This document shows, piece by piece, positions 52,259 to 61,305 of a stretch of DNA of 64,000 nucleotides (within the stretch, counting starts at the first letter, position 1; every line of letters starts with the position of its first letter). The notes below the pieces were generated by a model that worked only from the letters and a program-made list of their open reading frames with translations, searched no databases and had not been told where the DNA came from. The position numbers and the translations under genes were made by a program. This DNA is from Tenacibaculum todarodis (lineage in GTDB: Bacteria; Bacteroidota; Bacteroidia; Flavobacteriales; Flavobacteriaceae): contig NZ_CP018155.1 in assembly GCF_001889045.1 (NCBI RefSeq), forward strand, positions 2,792,001 through 2,856,000. Reading direction: 5' to 3'.

Positions 52259-54697
52259 TTATTTTATTTCTTCAACTTCAACTTTTACTTCTTTTGTAAT
52301 CGTTTTAGCTTCTTTTTCAACATTAACAGAAACAATTGTTCCAGCTTCTTTTGCTTTGGCTTCAATTTCTGCAACAGTTCCTTTTATTTCTTGAATATCT
52401 GTTGAGGTTTTTCCATTTTGAATTGTGGTTGTTGTTATTGTAGCTTGAGCAATTTCAGATTCTCCACTTTTTACTTCAACTCTAACCTCTTTTTTAATTT
52501 CATTTTTAGCATGCGTGTCATCAGAAGTATGTCCTCCTAAAATAGGAGCAATTACTAAACCAATTAAACAAGTAAGTTTAATTAAAATATTCATTGATGG
52601 TCCAGAAGTATCTTTAAAAGGATCTCCAACAGTATCTCCAGTTACCGCCGCTTTATGTGCTTCAGAACCTTTATAAGTCATTTCTCCGTTGATTTCTACA
52701 CCTGCTTCAAAAGATTTTTTAGCGTTATCCCAAGCTCCACCAGCATTGTTTTGGAAAATTGCCCAAAGTACACCCGAAACAGTAACACCAGCCATATAAC
52801 CACCTAACATTTCGGCGATAGCTAAATTATCCATTCCAAAAATCATTGGAACAAATGCAATTATTAAAGGAAATCCGATTGTTAATAAACCAGGTAACAT
52901 CATTTCTTTTAAAGATGCTTGTGTAGAAATTGCTACACATTTGTCGTATTCTGGTTTCCCAGTTCCTTCCATTATTCCTGGAATATCTTTAAACTGACGT
53001 CTAACTTCTTGCACCATTTCCATGGCAGCTTTTCCTACAGCATTCATTGCTAAAGCAGAAAATACTACAGGAACCATTCCACCAACAAATAACATGGCTA
53101 AAACGGGTGCTTTAAAAATGTTAATTCCGTCAATACCTGTAAAGGTTACATAAGCAGCAAATAATGCTAAGGATGTTAATGCGGCAGAAGCAATAGCAAA
53201 ACCTTTTCCTGTTGCTGCGGTTGTATTACCAACTGAATCTAAAATATCTGTACGTTCTCTAACAATTGGCTCTTGTTCACTCATTTCTGCAATTCCACCT
53301 GCATTATCTGCAATTGGTCCAAATGCGTCAATTGCTAATTGCATAGCAGTTGTTGCCATCATTGCAGAAGCTGCTAAAGCAACTCCGTAAAATCCTGCAA
53401 AGAAATATGAAGCCCAAATTGCTCCAGCAAATAATAGTACTGAAGGGAAAGTTGAAATCATTCCCGTTGCTAAACCTGCAATAATATTAGTTCCAGCTCC
53501 AGTTGAAGATTGTTGAACAATTTTTAAAATTGGAGATTTCCCTAATCCAGTATAGTATTCTGTTACTGATGAAATAACTGCACCCACAACTAAACCAACT
53601 AAGGTAGCATAGAACACTCTCATAGAAGAAATTTCTTGTAAGCCTTCACCAAAGAATTCCATTTTCATAGTTTCTGGTAACATCCATTTACATAAAACAA
53701 AACAAGCAGCAGCTACTAAACCAATAGAAACCCAGTTTCCTAAGTTTAAGGCGCCCATAACTTGAGATTCTTTTGCGTCGTTACTATTTATTTTTACCAA
53801 CATGGTTCCAATCATAGAAATTATAATTCCAACACCAGCAATTGCCATTGGTAATAAAATTGGCCCAATTCCGCCGAAAGCATCAGAAATACTTCCGCCC
53901 ATATCTTTAATTACATAATTCCCTAAAACCATTGCTGCTAAAACTGTTGCAACATAAGAACCAAATAAATCGGCACCCATTCCAGCAACATCACCAACAT
54001 TGTCTCCAACGTTATCTGCAATGGTAGCAGGATTTCTTGGGTCGTCTTCTGGAATACCAGCTTCAACTTTACCAACTAGATCTGCACCAACATCGGCAGC
54101 TTTTGTGTAAATTCCTCCACCAACTCTAGCGAATAATGCAATTGATTCTGCTCCTAAAGAGAAACCTGCTAAGGTTTCAAGAACAACTGTCATGTCCATG
54201 GTGTTTGTCCATGTACTATCCATGAAAAACCAGAAGAAAAAGATGAAAAATGCTGTTAAACCTAAAACAGCTAAACCTGCAACACCAAGACCCATTACAG
54301 TTCCTCCTCCAAATGATACTTTTAAGGCATTTGGTAAACTTGTACGAGCTGCTTGTGTAGTTCTAACGTTTGTTTTGGTAGCTATTTTCATACCAATATT
54401 TCCTGCAAAAGCAGAAAAAATGGCTCCACATATAAATGCAATTACAATTAAATAACTTGTTGTTGGAACAAAAAAGGCTACAATTGCTAGTAAAATACTT
54501 ACAATAACTACAAAAATGGCAAGTAGTTTATATTCTGCATTTAAAAAAGCTAATGCTCCTTCGTAAATGTGGTCAGAAATTTCTTTCATTTTACCGTCAC
54601 CGGCATCTTGTTTCATAACCCATTTTTGCTTTACAAGCATGTAAAGTAATCCAATTATAGCGGCTACAATTGGCATCCAAATCATCATTGATTCCAT
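52259..54697 (-). CDS. hppA: Membrane-bound ion-pumping pyrophosphatase with C-terminal extension
   Basis: 812 residues from the ATG at 54697 (about 16 helices). The enzyme splits pyrophosphate and pumps sodium or protons out. The PPi-binding motif [11 protein letters not shown] is near residue 200, followed by [20 protein letters not shown] near 230. The segment [15 protein letters not shown] has Ala where potassium-independent types have Lys, which marks a potassium-dependent type, often sodium-pumping. After the last helix (about residue 725) comes an extension of about 85 residues, rich in Glu, Lys, Thr and Val ([33 protein letters not shown]), not part of the core family. The soluble pyrophosphatase gene is directly upstream. 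Confidence 0.95.
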   Translation of the reverse strand: MESMMIWMPIVAAIIGLLYMLVKQKWVMKQDAGDGKMKEISDHIYEGALAFLNAEYKLLAIFVVIVSILLAIVAFFVPTTSYLIVIAFICGAIFSAFAGNIGMKIATKTNVRTTQAARTSLPNALKVSFGGGTVMGLGVAGLAVLGLTAFFIFFFWFFMDSTWTNTMDMTVVLETLAGFSLGAESIALFARVGGGIYTKAADVGADLVGKVEAGIPEDDPRNPATIADNVGDNVGDVAGMGADLFGSYVATVLAAMVLGNYVIKDMGGSISDAFGGIGPILLPMAIAGVGIIISMIGTMLVKINSNDAKESQVMGALNLGNWVSIGLVAAACFVLCKWMLPETMKMEFFGEGLQEISSMRVFYATLVGLVVGAVISSVTEYYTGLGKSPILKIVQQSSTGAGTNIIAGLATGMISTFPSVLLFAGAIWASYFFAGFYGVALAASAMMATTAMQLAIDAFGPIADNAGGIAEMSEQEPIVRERTDILDSVGNTTAATGKGFAIASAALTSLALFAAYVTFTGIDGINIFKAPVLAMLFVGGMVPVVFSALAMNAVGKAAMEMVQEVRRQFKDIPGIMEGTGKPEYDKCVAISTQASLKEMMLPGLLTIGFPLIIAFVPMIFGMDNLAIAEMLGGYMAGVTVSGVLWAIFQNNAGGAWDNAKKSFEAGVEINGEMTYKGSEAHKAAVTGDTVGDPFKDTSGPSMNILIKLTCLIGLVIAPILGGHTSDDTHAKNEIKKEVRVEVKSGESEIAQATITTTTIQNGKTSTDIQEIKGTVAEIEAKAKEAGTIVSVNVEKEAKTITKEVKVEVEEIK

Positions 54698-54756
54698 ATA
54701 TTTTATGTTTTGATTAGTTTTTAACGGTCGTAAATATAACAAAATCAATGAGAAAG

Positions 54757-54789
54757 AAAAAAGCCTCTCAGAATTAACTGAAAGGCTTT
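54757..54789 (-). terminator. Terminator of ppa
   Basis: On the minus strand AAAGCCTTTCAG, six-base loop, CTGAGAGGCTTTTTT. One mismatch in the stem. It separates ppa from hppA, so they are separate transcription units unless it is leaky. Confidence 0.85.
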
Positions 54790-54815
54790 ATACATATTAA
54801 TGGTTTTTTTACAAT

Positions 54816-55343
54816 TTAAATTGTAAAGTTTCCATTTGCTTTGTGTTCACTATTTTCATAGCGTTCTATACATTTATCTAAGATATCATATGCTTCATCT
54901 GCACTTCCCCAAGCACCAATATCTACTTGTTTCTTTTCTAGGTCTTTATATACTTGAAAGAAATGTGTAATTTCTTTAATACGGTGTGGGTTTAAGTCAG
55001 ATAAATCATTATAGCTATTCCAAATAGGATCTGTAGTAGGAACACAGATAATTTTTTCGTCTGGTCCTTTTTCATCTGCCATATGGAAAACACCAATTGG
55101 TTTTACTTCCATCACACACATTGGAAAAGTTGGTTCTGCTCCTAAAACTAATACATCTAAAGGGTCTCCATCTAAAGCTAAAGTTTCTGGTATAAATCCG
55201 TAATCTCCAGGATACATCATTGATGAGAACAACATTCTATCAAAACGTATTTTACCTAAATCAAAATCGTATTCGTACTTATTTCTGCTTCCTTTAGGTA
55301 TTTCTATTAGACAATCTACTGTCTTTTTTTCTTTTGCTGTCAT
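54816..55343 (-). CDS. ppa: Inorganic pyrophosphatase (soluble, family I)
   Basis: 175 residues. The family I signature is LDGDPLDVLVLG near residues 60-71, holding three catalytic Asp residues; EIPKGSRNKYEYD near 13-25 and MYPGDYGFIPETL near 44 are the other active-site parts. It hydrolyses cytoplasmic pyrophosphate to drive biosynthesis. Next to it is the membrane pyrophosphatase, so both PPi-consuming systems are encoded side by side. Length is normal. A TAGTTTTG box 36 bases upstream is its probable promoter. Confidence 0.97.
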   Translation of the reverse strand: MTAKEKKTVDCLIEIPKGSRNKYEYDFDLGKIRFDRMLFSSMMYPGDYGFIPETLALDGDPLDVLVLGAEPTFPMCVMEVKPIGVFHMADEKGPDEKIICVPTTDPIWNSYNDLSDLNPHRIKEITHFFQVYKDLEKKQVDIGAWGSADEAYDILDKCIERYENSEHKANGNFTI

Positions 55344-55378
55344 TATTTTTGTATTCTTTCGGTTCTAAAATCGGAGTG

Positions 55379-55386
55379 CAAAACTA
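55379..55386 (-). promoter_or_regulatory. Minus-7 promoter box of ppa
   Basis: TAGTTTTG on the minus strand matches TAnnTTTG and ends 35 bases before the ATG. Confidence 0.5.
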
Positions 55387-55431
55387 CGAAATTATATGTC
55401 TTTTTAAGATTAATTAAAGGTTATTTTTATG

Positions 55432-57945
55432 TTATAGTCCAGGTCTAATTCCTATTCTAATAGCAAACTCAGGTGTTGGTGTTGCGATTGAACCTATTGG
55501 AGGTTTGTAATTACTGCGCCAGATAGCATCAATTCTTAGAAATCTTAGGTTCCCATATCCGATATTTTCTAATCCAAATCCATATTCATAATATAGTTTA
55601 TTTGGTGTGTTATAATTTACTCCTGATCTATTAATGTCTCTATTTTCTTTAGAAATGGAACCATAAGCTGCTCTAAATGTAACTAAACTTCTTAGTTTAA
55701 GTTTCTTTAAAAGTGGAACTCTGTTTAAAATAAATCCGTTAAAATGATGCTCAAAATGTCCGGCAAGGTATTCATCTGTAACAAAATCGTAATAATTTAA
55801 TAGAGAAAACGTATTACGAACTAATGACAACGATTGGTTTGCTGGCACTGGACTTAATAAACCAATGGGTACAGTTCCAAATGTTTTACCTCCTTCTATA
55901 GTTGCGTCTAATAAACCAAATTTACCTAGTAAAATAGGTTGTGTGTATAAGAATTGTAATTTATCATAAGAAAAACTTCCGTTTAAAAAATCCTTATAAC
56001 CATGTTTGTAGTTTAAGACTAATGTTGGGAAAATGTTTTTTCCAAAACGTTGTGAAACACCTAAACCATAAACAAATCTTCCTGGCGTATAGGAAAGATA
56101 TACGTCAGATGCTACATTGGTTAAGTTAGATTGTATTACTCCCTTTTCGTCTAGATAATTCATGTTAAAATTTTCTGGACTTGCAGATTTTATAGTTTCA
56201 TACGTAAAATTTGTACCAACGTGTAAGTTAGGAGAAATTGCAAAATCAAAATTTGCAGCAGTTTTTTCTACATCAGATAAGAAAAAATTATTACCTCTAC
56301 TAAATAAAGCTGTTGTTCCAAATGAGCGTCCTAATAGTTGGGTAGTATTTAAGAGAACACTTCCTAATTGTTCTATATCTTTTTGATAAGCTAGACTTGT
56401 AGTTATTCTAGGCTTGTATGATAATAAATAACTTGCTTCACCACCATATTTTAAGCGTTTGTCTTTAAAACCGTATGCTAAGAAACCGTTAAATCTAAAT
56501 CGATCATCAGTAGTTGTAAAGTTTCTAAATCCAACACGTGTTCTAAAACCTTCTACTTCGTTGCTAGAAAAAGCGGTCCACATTGGTCCAAGTTGCCAGT
56601 TTTTACCAACACTAAAATAACCTGTAGTTACTGTATTAATTAAACCTGTTAACTTTTTTATCTTACGTTTTCCTTTTACGTTCTCTATTATTTTATAGGT
56701 AGCTAAATCGTCTTCATTTTGTTTTCCTTCCCAATAAGCATCTGATTTTGAAAATTGATCAGGACGATATTTTTCAATACTATTTGCATAAAATTCTTTA
56801 GCTAAAGGTTTATTTAAAATGTAGTCTTCAAATTTTTCGGTCTTTTTAATAGTTAAGCCCCTGTTGCTTTCATTTTTATCAAGGAATGTAAAGTCTCCCT
56901 CATATTTATTTGTTGTTGGAATATATAAACTGTCGTTTTTAACAGTAAATTCCTTTTCCATTGTAAGCCCTCGAACAAAATTTAAGTTAATATTTTTATT
57001 AACTTTCATTCTAATTTTTGATAATGAAAAGTTTTTGCTGTCTACTAAAAAGTTACCCTCAAATGCTAAATCTTCATTTCTTAACGGGAAGTAATAAATG
57101 TTGTAGTATTTTTTGTCATTTCTAGTAATACTGTCATATAACACATAATCATATGTTGCAAAACCATCTGAAGAAAGCGGACTAACAAATGATTTTCTTA
57201 GTAAAGTGATATTGTTTTTGAAAACATCGATGTTTCTAAATGTAAAAGACATCCTGTCGAAAACAAAACCTTTTGTAGTAAGACCTTCTTTTTTCTCAGC
57301 TTCCATATCTTCTCTTAGAAGATTGTTTACATTGTCTCCGTAAACATTTTCAACGGTTTCTGTAATATTTATAGGGATGTAGTAATTGATGCCATCACTA
57401 TCGTATTTTACATTGTTCATTGCGTCTTCATACTGGTCAGCAAAAAGGCTTCTTAGAAAAACAGTGTCAAGATTGTTAAGACCTAATTCTATTGATGAAT
57501 GTTTTTTGTATTGATAATAATTTGCCAAGTCTAAGCCATTTCGGCGTTTCCTCTTCCAAATTTCTTTAAGAATCCTAAACGCAGGATTTTCTTTTTTCTT
57601 TAGTCTTTTTTTAGGTTTGAAAACAACTACAACTTCATCTAATTCATTGTTTTCTTCTTTTAAAACAATTGTTAAATTGTTTCTTTTTGGATTTATTTTA
57701 ACATCTCTAGTTATGTAACCTACAAATGAAAACTCAAGAGTACCTCGTTTTTTTTTGTTTTTTAAGGTAATGCTAAATTTACCATTATCATCGGTAGTTG
57801 TACCAATAGTTGTCTCTTTAACAATAACATTTACAAAAGGAAGTGGTTCATCTTGTTCGTCAACAACTTTACCTTTTAAGGTTAATTGTGCGTTTATTCC
57901 TAAGCTAAATAAGGCAAAAAGCAAGAAAATTATGTAATTCTTCAT
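55432..57945 (-). CDS. DUF5686 / CarboxypepD_reg-like outer-membrane protein
   Basis: 837 residues. Signal peptide (1-19), then a CarboxypepD_reg-like domain at about 22-98 (LKGKVVDEQDEPLPFVNVI). A DUF5686-type region follows: ILKEIWKRKRRNGLDLANYYQYKKH near 125-150 in two parts is its hallmark. The C-terminal half has alternating strands ending in RIGIRPGL, typical of an outer-membrane barrel, with no TonB plug. The family is widespread in Bacteroidota and unassigned. It lies upstream of ppa by about 88 bases on the same strand. Confidence 0.88.
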   Translation of the reverse strand: MKNYIIFLLFALFSLGINAQLTLKGKVVDEQDEPLPFVNVIVKETTIGTTTDDNGKFSITLKNKKKRGTLEFSFVGYITRDVKINPKRNNLTIVLKEENNELDEVVVVFKPKKRLKKKENPAFRILKEIWKRKRRNGLDLANYYQYKKHSSIELGLNNLDTVFLRSLFADQYEDAMNNVKYDSDGINYYIPINITETVENVYGDNVNNLLREDMEAEKKEGLTTKGFVFDRMSFTFRNIDVFKNNITLLRKSFVSPLSSDGFATYDYVLYDSITRNDKKYYNIYYFPLRNEDLAFEGNFLVDSKNFSLSKIRMKVNKNINLNFVRGLTMEKEFTVKNDSLYIPTTNKYEGDFTFLDKNESNRGLTIKKTEKFEDYILNKPLAKEFYANSIEKYRPDQFSKSDAYWEGKQNEDDLATYKIIENVKGKRKIKKLTGLINTVTTGYFSVGKNWQLGPMWTAFSSNEVEGFRTRVGFRNFTTTDDRFRFNGFLAYGFKDKRLKYGGEASYLLSYKPRITTSLAYQKDIEQLGSVLLNTTQLLGRSFGTTALFSRGNNFFLSDVEKTAANFDFAISPNLHVGTNFTYETIKSASPENFNMNYLDEKGVIQSNLTNVASDVYLSYTPGRFVYGLGVSQRFGKNIFPTLVLNYKHGYKDFLNGSFSYDKLQFLYTQPILLGKFGLLDATIEGGKTFGTVPIGLLSPVPANQSLSLVRNTFSLLNYYDFVTDEYLAGHFEHHFNGFILNRVPLLKKLKLRSLVTFRAAYGSISKENRDINRSGVNYNTPNKLYYEYGFGLENIGYGNLRFLRIDAIWRSNYKPPIGSIATPTPEFAIRIGIRPGL

Positions 57946-57963
57946 TTAGGTTTTTTTACAATA

Positions 57964-57993
57964 AAATCCTTTTAGCGTTGGCCAAAAGGATTT
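57964..57993 (-). terminator. Possible terminator of pdhB
   Basis: Stem AAATCCTTTT / AAAAGGATTT with a ten-base loop. The tail on the minus strand is not a good T-run, so the call is weak. Confidence 0.45.
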
Positions 57994-58015
57994 ATTTCAA
58001 CATTTATTGTTGCTT

Positions 58016-58996
58016 TTATTTTTTGTATAAAACTTCTTTTACAGCTTTAACAACATCATTTGAGTTTGGTATCCATTTTTCTAATAAAACAGGAGAATAA
58101 GGAGCCGGAGTGTCTGCTGTTGTAATTCTTTTTATAGGGGCATCTAAATAGTCAAATGCTTCATCTTGTATTCTATAGGTAATTTCTGTAGAAACACTAC
58201 CAAATGGCCAAGCTTCTTCTAAAATCACCAATCGGTTAGTTTTCTTTACAGATTCTATAATTGCATTATGATCCATTGGCCTTACAGTACGTAAATCAAT
58301 AATTTCTATAGAAATACCTTCTTTTTCTAACTCGTCAGCAGCTTTGTAAGCTTCTTTTATGATTTTTCCGAAAGAAACTACAGTTACATCTGTTCCTGCT
58401 CTTTTTATATCTGCAACACCAATTGGTAAAACATATTCACCTTCTGGAATTTCCATTTTATCACCATACATTTGCTCACTTTCCATAAAAATAACAGGAT
58501 CGTTATCTCTAATAGCCGCTTTTAATAATCCTTTTGCATCATATGGATTAGAAGGCACAATTACTTTTAAACCTGGAGTGTTTGCAAACCAGTTTTCAAA
58601 AGCTTGTGAGTGTGTTGCTCCTAATTGACCAGCAGAACCTGTAGGTCCACGGAAAACGATTGGGCAGTTAAACTGACCACCACTCATTTGTCTTATTTTT
58701 GCTGCGTTATTTATAATTTGATCAATTCCAACCAAAGAGAAGTTAAATGTCATGTACTCTACAATAGGTCTATTACCATTCATTGCAGAACCAACAGCAA
58801 TACCTCCAAAACCTAATTCAGCAATTGGTGTATCTATAACACGTTTTTCACCAAATTCATCCAACATACCTTTAGATGCTTTGTAAGCACCATTGTATTC
58901 AGCAACTTCTTCTCCCATTAAGTAAATGCTTTCATCTCTACGCATTTCTTCACTCATTGCTTCGCAAATTGCTTCTCTAAATTGAACAGTCTTCAT
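58016..58996 (-). CDS. pdhB: Pyruvate dehydrogenase E1 component, beta subunit
   Basis: 326 residues. Typical E1-beta segments: YLMGEEVAEYNGAYKASKGM near 25-45, DTPIAELGFGGIAVGSAM near 55-72, RGPTGSAGQLGATHSQAFENWFA near 115 in two parts, and EEAWPFGSVSTEI near 261. With the alpha subunit, which is elsewhere, it forms the thiamine-pyrophosphate-dependent decarboxylase of the pyruvate dehydrogenase complex. It stands alone here with a TATTTTTG promoter box, divergent from etfB. Confidence 0.95.
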   Translation of the reverse strand: MKTVQFREAICEAMSEEMRRDESIYLMGEEVAEYNGAYKASKGMLDEFGEKRVIDTPIAELGFGGIAVGSAMNGNRPIVEYMTFNFSLVGIDQIINNAAKIRQMSGGQFNCPIVFRGPTGSAGQLGATHSQAFENWFANTPGLKVIVPSNPYDAKGLLKAAIRDNDPVIFMESEQMYGDKMEIPEGEYVLPIGVADIKRAGTDVTVVSFGKIIKEAYKAADELEKEGISIEIIDLRTVRPMDHNAIIESVKKTNRLVILEEAWPFGSVSTEITYRIQDEAFDYLDAPIKRITTADTPAPYSPVLLEKWIPNSNDVVKAVKEVLYKK

Positions 58997-59038
58997 AAAT
59001 TATTTGTTTGTTGATGTTTAGTTGTTTGTTTTGGCTCA

Positions 59039-59046
59039 CAAAAATA
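59039..59046 (-). promoter_or_regulatory. Minus-7 promoter box of pdhB
   Basis: TATTTTTG on the minus strand matches TAnnTTTG and gives a leader of about 40 bases. Confidence 0.5.
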
Positions 59047-59137
59047 AGAAAATTTATATCATTTTTTCTCGGTTCATTACACTATTTATTTGTTTGTAGG
59101 AAACGAAAACGATTTAGTTGAGAATTTAAATATCAAA

Positions 59138-59163
59138 AATTTACTATGCATGCATAGTAAATT
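59138..59163. promoter_or_regulatory. 26-bp perfect palindrome, likely operator upstream of etfB
   Basis: The half-site is AATTTACTATGCA, repeated exactly as its inverse. It ends 12 bases before the etfB minus-7 box and covers the expected minus-33 region, so a bound dimer would block transcription. The form suits MarR- or TetR-type repressors; the protein is not encoded in the window. Confidence 0.75.
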
Positions 59164-59175
59164 AGAAAAAAGATG

Positions 59176-59183
59176 TATCTTCG
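59176..59183 (+). promoter_or_regulatory. Minus-7 promoter box of etfB
   Basis: TATCTTCG, one base from TAnnTTTG, lies 31 bases before the etfB ATG and 12 bases after the palindrome. Confidence 0.5.
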
Positions 59184-59214
59184 CAGCACTTATTTTTAAA
59201 TAAATCTTATAGAT

Positions 59215-59955
59215 ATGAAAATATTAGTATGTATTAGTCACGTACCAGATACCACTTCAAAAATTAATTTTACAGATAACGATACAAAGTTTGATGCAAA
59301 CGGAGTTCAGTTTGTAATAAATCCATATGACGAGTTTAGTTTAACACGTGCAATGTGGTTTAAAGAAAAACAAGGAGCAACTGTAACAGTTGTAAATGTT
59401 GGAGAAGCTTCAACAGAACCAACATTACGTAAAGCTTTAGCTATTGGAGCAGATGATGCAATTCGTGTAAATGTAAATCCTACAGATGGATTTTTAGTAG
59501 CAAAAGAATTAGCAACAATTGTTAAAAATGGAGGTTATGATGTTGTTTTAGCAGGAAAAGAATCTGCAGATTACAACGGACAAATGGTTCCAGGAATGTT
59601 AGCTTCTTTAGTAGATTTTAACTTTGTAAACGGTTGTGTAGGAATGGAAGTTGACGGAACAGCAGTTTCTGCAACTCGCGAAATTGATGGAGGAGAAGAA
59701 AAAGTATCAACTTCATTACCAATTGTTATTGCAGGTCAAAAAGGTATCGTTGAAGAAAAAGATTTACGTATTCCAAACATGAGAGGAATTATGATGGCGC
59801 GTAAAAAACCTTTAAATGTTGTAGAATCTTCTGGTGTAACCGCATCAACAGCAACACAATCATTTGAAAAACCAGCGCCAAAAGGAGCGGTTAAGTTAGT
59901 AGATAATGTAGATGATTTAATCAACTTATTACACAACGAAGCAAAAGTGATTTAA
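59215..59955 (+). CDS. etfB: Electron transfer flavoprotein beta subunit
   Basis: 246 residues. It starts MKILVCISHVPDTTSKI, with NPYDEFSLTRAM near 42-53 and the AMP-binding region VLAGKESADYNGQMVPGMLA near 119-138. The recognition-loop signature is near 185-205 (LRIPNMRGIMMARKKPL). ETF takes electrons from acyl-CoA and other dehydrogenases and passes them to the quinone pool. It is followed by etfA after 130 bases that contain repeats. The palindrome over its promoter implies specific control, which is unusual for such a central gene. Confidence 0.97.
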   Translation: MKILVCISHVPDTTSKINFTDNDTKFDANGVQFVINPYDEFSLTRAMWFKEKQGATVTVVNVGEASTEPTLRKALAIGADDAIRVNVNPTDGFLVAKELATIVKNGGYDVVLAGKESADYNGQMVPGMLASLVDFNFVNGCVGMEVDGTAVSATREIDGGEEKVSTSLPIVIAGQKGIVEEKDLRIPNMRGIMMARKKPLNVVESSGVTASTATQSFEKPAPKGAVKLVDNVDDLINLLHNEAKVI

Positions 59956-59969
59956 TTTTTAAATTAAAT

Positions 59970-59994
59970 CATTCTGAACTCGATTCAGAATCTC
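59970..59994. repeat. Short hairpin repeat between etfB and etfA, family B-like
   Basis: ATTCTGAA, five-base loop CTCGA, TTCAGAAT, followed by CTC. It recalls the CATTC...GAATCTC frame of the family B elements. Confidence 0.65.
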
Positions 59995-60036
59995 AAAAAA
60001 GAATTAAAATAATTTTTAGAAAAGTTTTTTAGAAAG

Positions 60037-60076
60037 AATCTAAAAATCTAATAATCTAGAAATCCAATAATCTAAA
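60037..60076 (+). repeat. Five tandem 8-bp copies in the etfA leader
   Basis: Copies read AATCTAAA, AATCTAAT, AATCTAGA, AATCCAAT and AATCTAAA, ending 9 bases before the etfA ATG. Confidence 0.8.
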
Positions 60077-60085
60077 ATAAAAAAT

Positions 60086-61039
60086 ATGTCTGTATTAGTT
60101 TTTGCCGATTCATCGGAAGGAAAATTTAAAAAAACAGCTTTTGAAGTTGTTTCTTACGGAAAAAAAGTAGCAGAAGAATTAGGAACTAATTTAGTTGCTT
60201 TAACAATAAACGGAGGAGACGCATCAGAATTATACGCTTTTGGAGCTGAAAAAGTTTTAGAAGTAAAAAACGATCTTTCAACTTTTAATGCAAAAGCATA
60301 CGCTTCAATCATAAATCAAGCAGCAGAAGCACAAAGTGCAAATGTTGTAGTTATAGATTCTAGTGTAGACGGTTTATATGTTGCGCCAATGGTTGCAGTA
60401 GCAATGAATGCAGGTTATGCGTCAAACGTTGTGGCTTTACCAAGTTCAACAGCACCATTTACAGTAAAAAGAAAAGCATTTTCTAACAAAGCATTTTCAA
60501 ATACTATCGTTTCAACTGATAAAAAAGTAATTGGAGTAGCAAAAAACTCTTACGGAGCACATGAAAATGCAGTTGCAGGAAGTGCAGAAACATTTAGCGC
60601 TAACGTACCAGAAATGGGCGTAACGTCAGAAAGTGTAGACAAAGCAACAGGTGTAATTACCATTGCAGATGCAGATATTGTAGTTTCTGCAGGACGTGGT
60701 TTAAAAGGACCAGAAAACTGGGGAATGGTAGAAGAATTAGCATCAGTTCTTGGAGCAGCAACAGCATGTTCTAAGCCAGTATCAGATTTAGGATGGAGAC
60801 CGCACAGTGAACACGTTGGGCAAACTGGTAAGCCAGTAGCATCAAACTTATACATTGCAATTGGTATTTCTGGCGCAATTCAGCATTTAGCAGGTATCAA
60901 CGCATCAAAAGTAAAAGTAGTAATCAATACAGATCCAGAAGCACCTTTCTTTAAAGCTGCCGATTACGGAATTGTTGGAGACGCTTTTGAGTTTGTACCA
61001 CAATTAGTAGAAAAATTAAAAGCATTTAAGCAAGCGTAG
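60086..61039 (+). CDS. etfA: Electron transfer flavoprotein alpha subunit
   Basis: 317 residues. The C-terminal FAD-binding domain carries VSAGRGLKGPENWGMVEELA near 202-221, SDLGWRPHSEHVGQTGKPV near 233-251, and VVINTDPEAPFFKAADYGIVGD near 275-296 in two parts, which binds the adenine and phosphates. With etfB it forms the FAD- and AMP-containing heterodimer. It ends with a family A repeat and a terminator. The N-terminal domain, MSVLVFADSSEGKFKKTAFE, is normal. Confidence 0.97.
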   Translation: MSVLVFADSSEGKFKKTAFEVVSYGKKVAEELGTNLVALTINGGDASELYAFGAEKVLEVKNDLSTFNAKAYASIINQAAEAQSANVVVIDSSVDGLYVAPMVAVAMNAGYASNVVALPSSTAPFTVKRKAFSNKAFSNTIVSTDKKVIGVAKNSYGAHENAVAGSAETFSANVPEMGVTSESVDKATGVITIADADIVVSAGRGLKGPENWGMVEELASVLGAATACSKPVSDLGWRPHSEHVGQTGKPVASNLYIAIGISGAIQHLAGINASKVKVVINTDPEAPFFKAADYGIVGDAFEFVPQLVEKLKAFKQA

Positions 61040-61047
61040 TGTGTTTT

Positions 61048-61158
61048 GGGCGTTCCCTTTCAGGTCGCGCTTTCCGCTATATCTTTTTTAGCTGAGAAAA
61101 ATCAGCAAAAAAAGGATGCCGCTTCAATCGCTAACGCAAGGTGTACTTGCAAACTAAT
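61048..61158. repeat. Dispersed intergenic repeat, family A, copy 4 (best preserved)
   Basis: It begins GGGCGTTCCCTTTCAGGTCG and runs through CTTTCCGCTATATCTTTTTT, an inner palindromic part, AAAAAAAGGATGCCGCTTCAATC and CTAACGC, ending TACTTGCAAACTA. Ends GCGTT and AACGC are inverse. It follows the etfA stop by eight bases. Confidence 0.8.
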
Positions 61159-61160
61159 AG

Positions 61161-61201
61161 AAAACCTTAAAGAAAAGTATAGTCTTTAAGGTTTTTCTTT
61201 T
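61161..61201 (+). terminator. Terminator of etfB-etfA
   Basis: Perfect 12-bp stem AAACCTTAAAGA / TCTTTAAGGTTT, then a T-run. It comes after the family A repeat. Confidence 0.9.
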
Positions 61202-61305
61202 TAAGAAAGTTTTAAAACCCATAAATTTTAGTAAATTGTGCCGCAGAATAATACTGATTTTAAGCACTAATTTTTAAACAGTATTTCTCATTTTAAGAAA
61301 GATTA

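Noticed and set aside
61048..61158. Integron attC site, because of the GTT/AAC ends and inner palindrome
   Set aside because: An attC site begins with RYYYAAC and ends with GTTRRRY; here the order is reversed (GCGTT first, AACGC last). No integrase or cassette genes are present.
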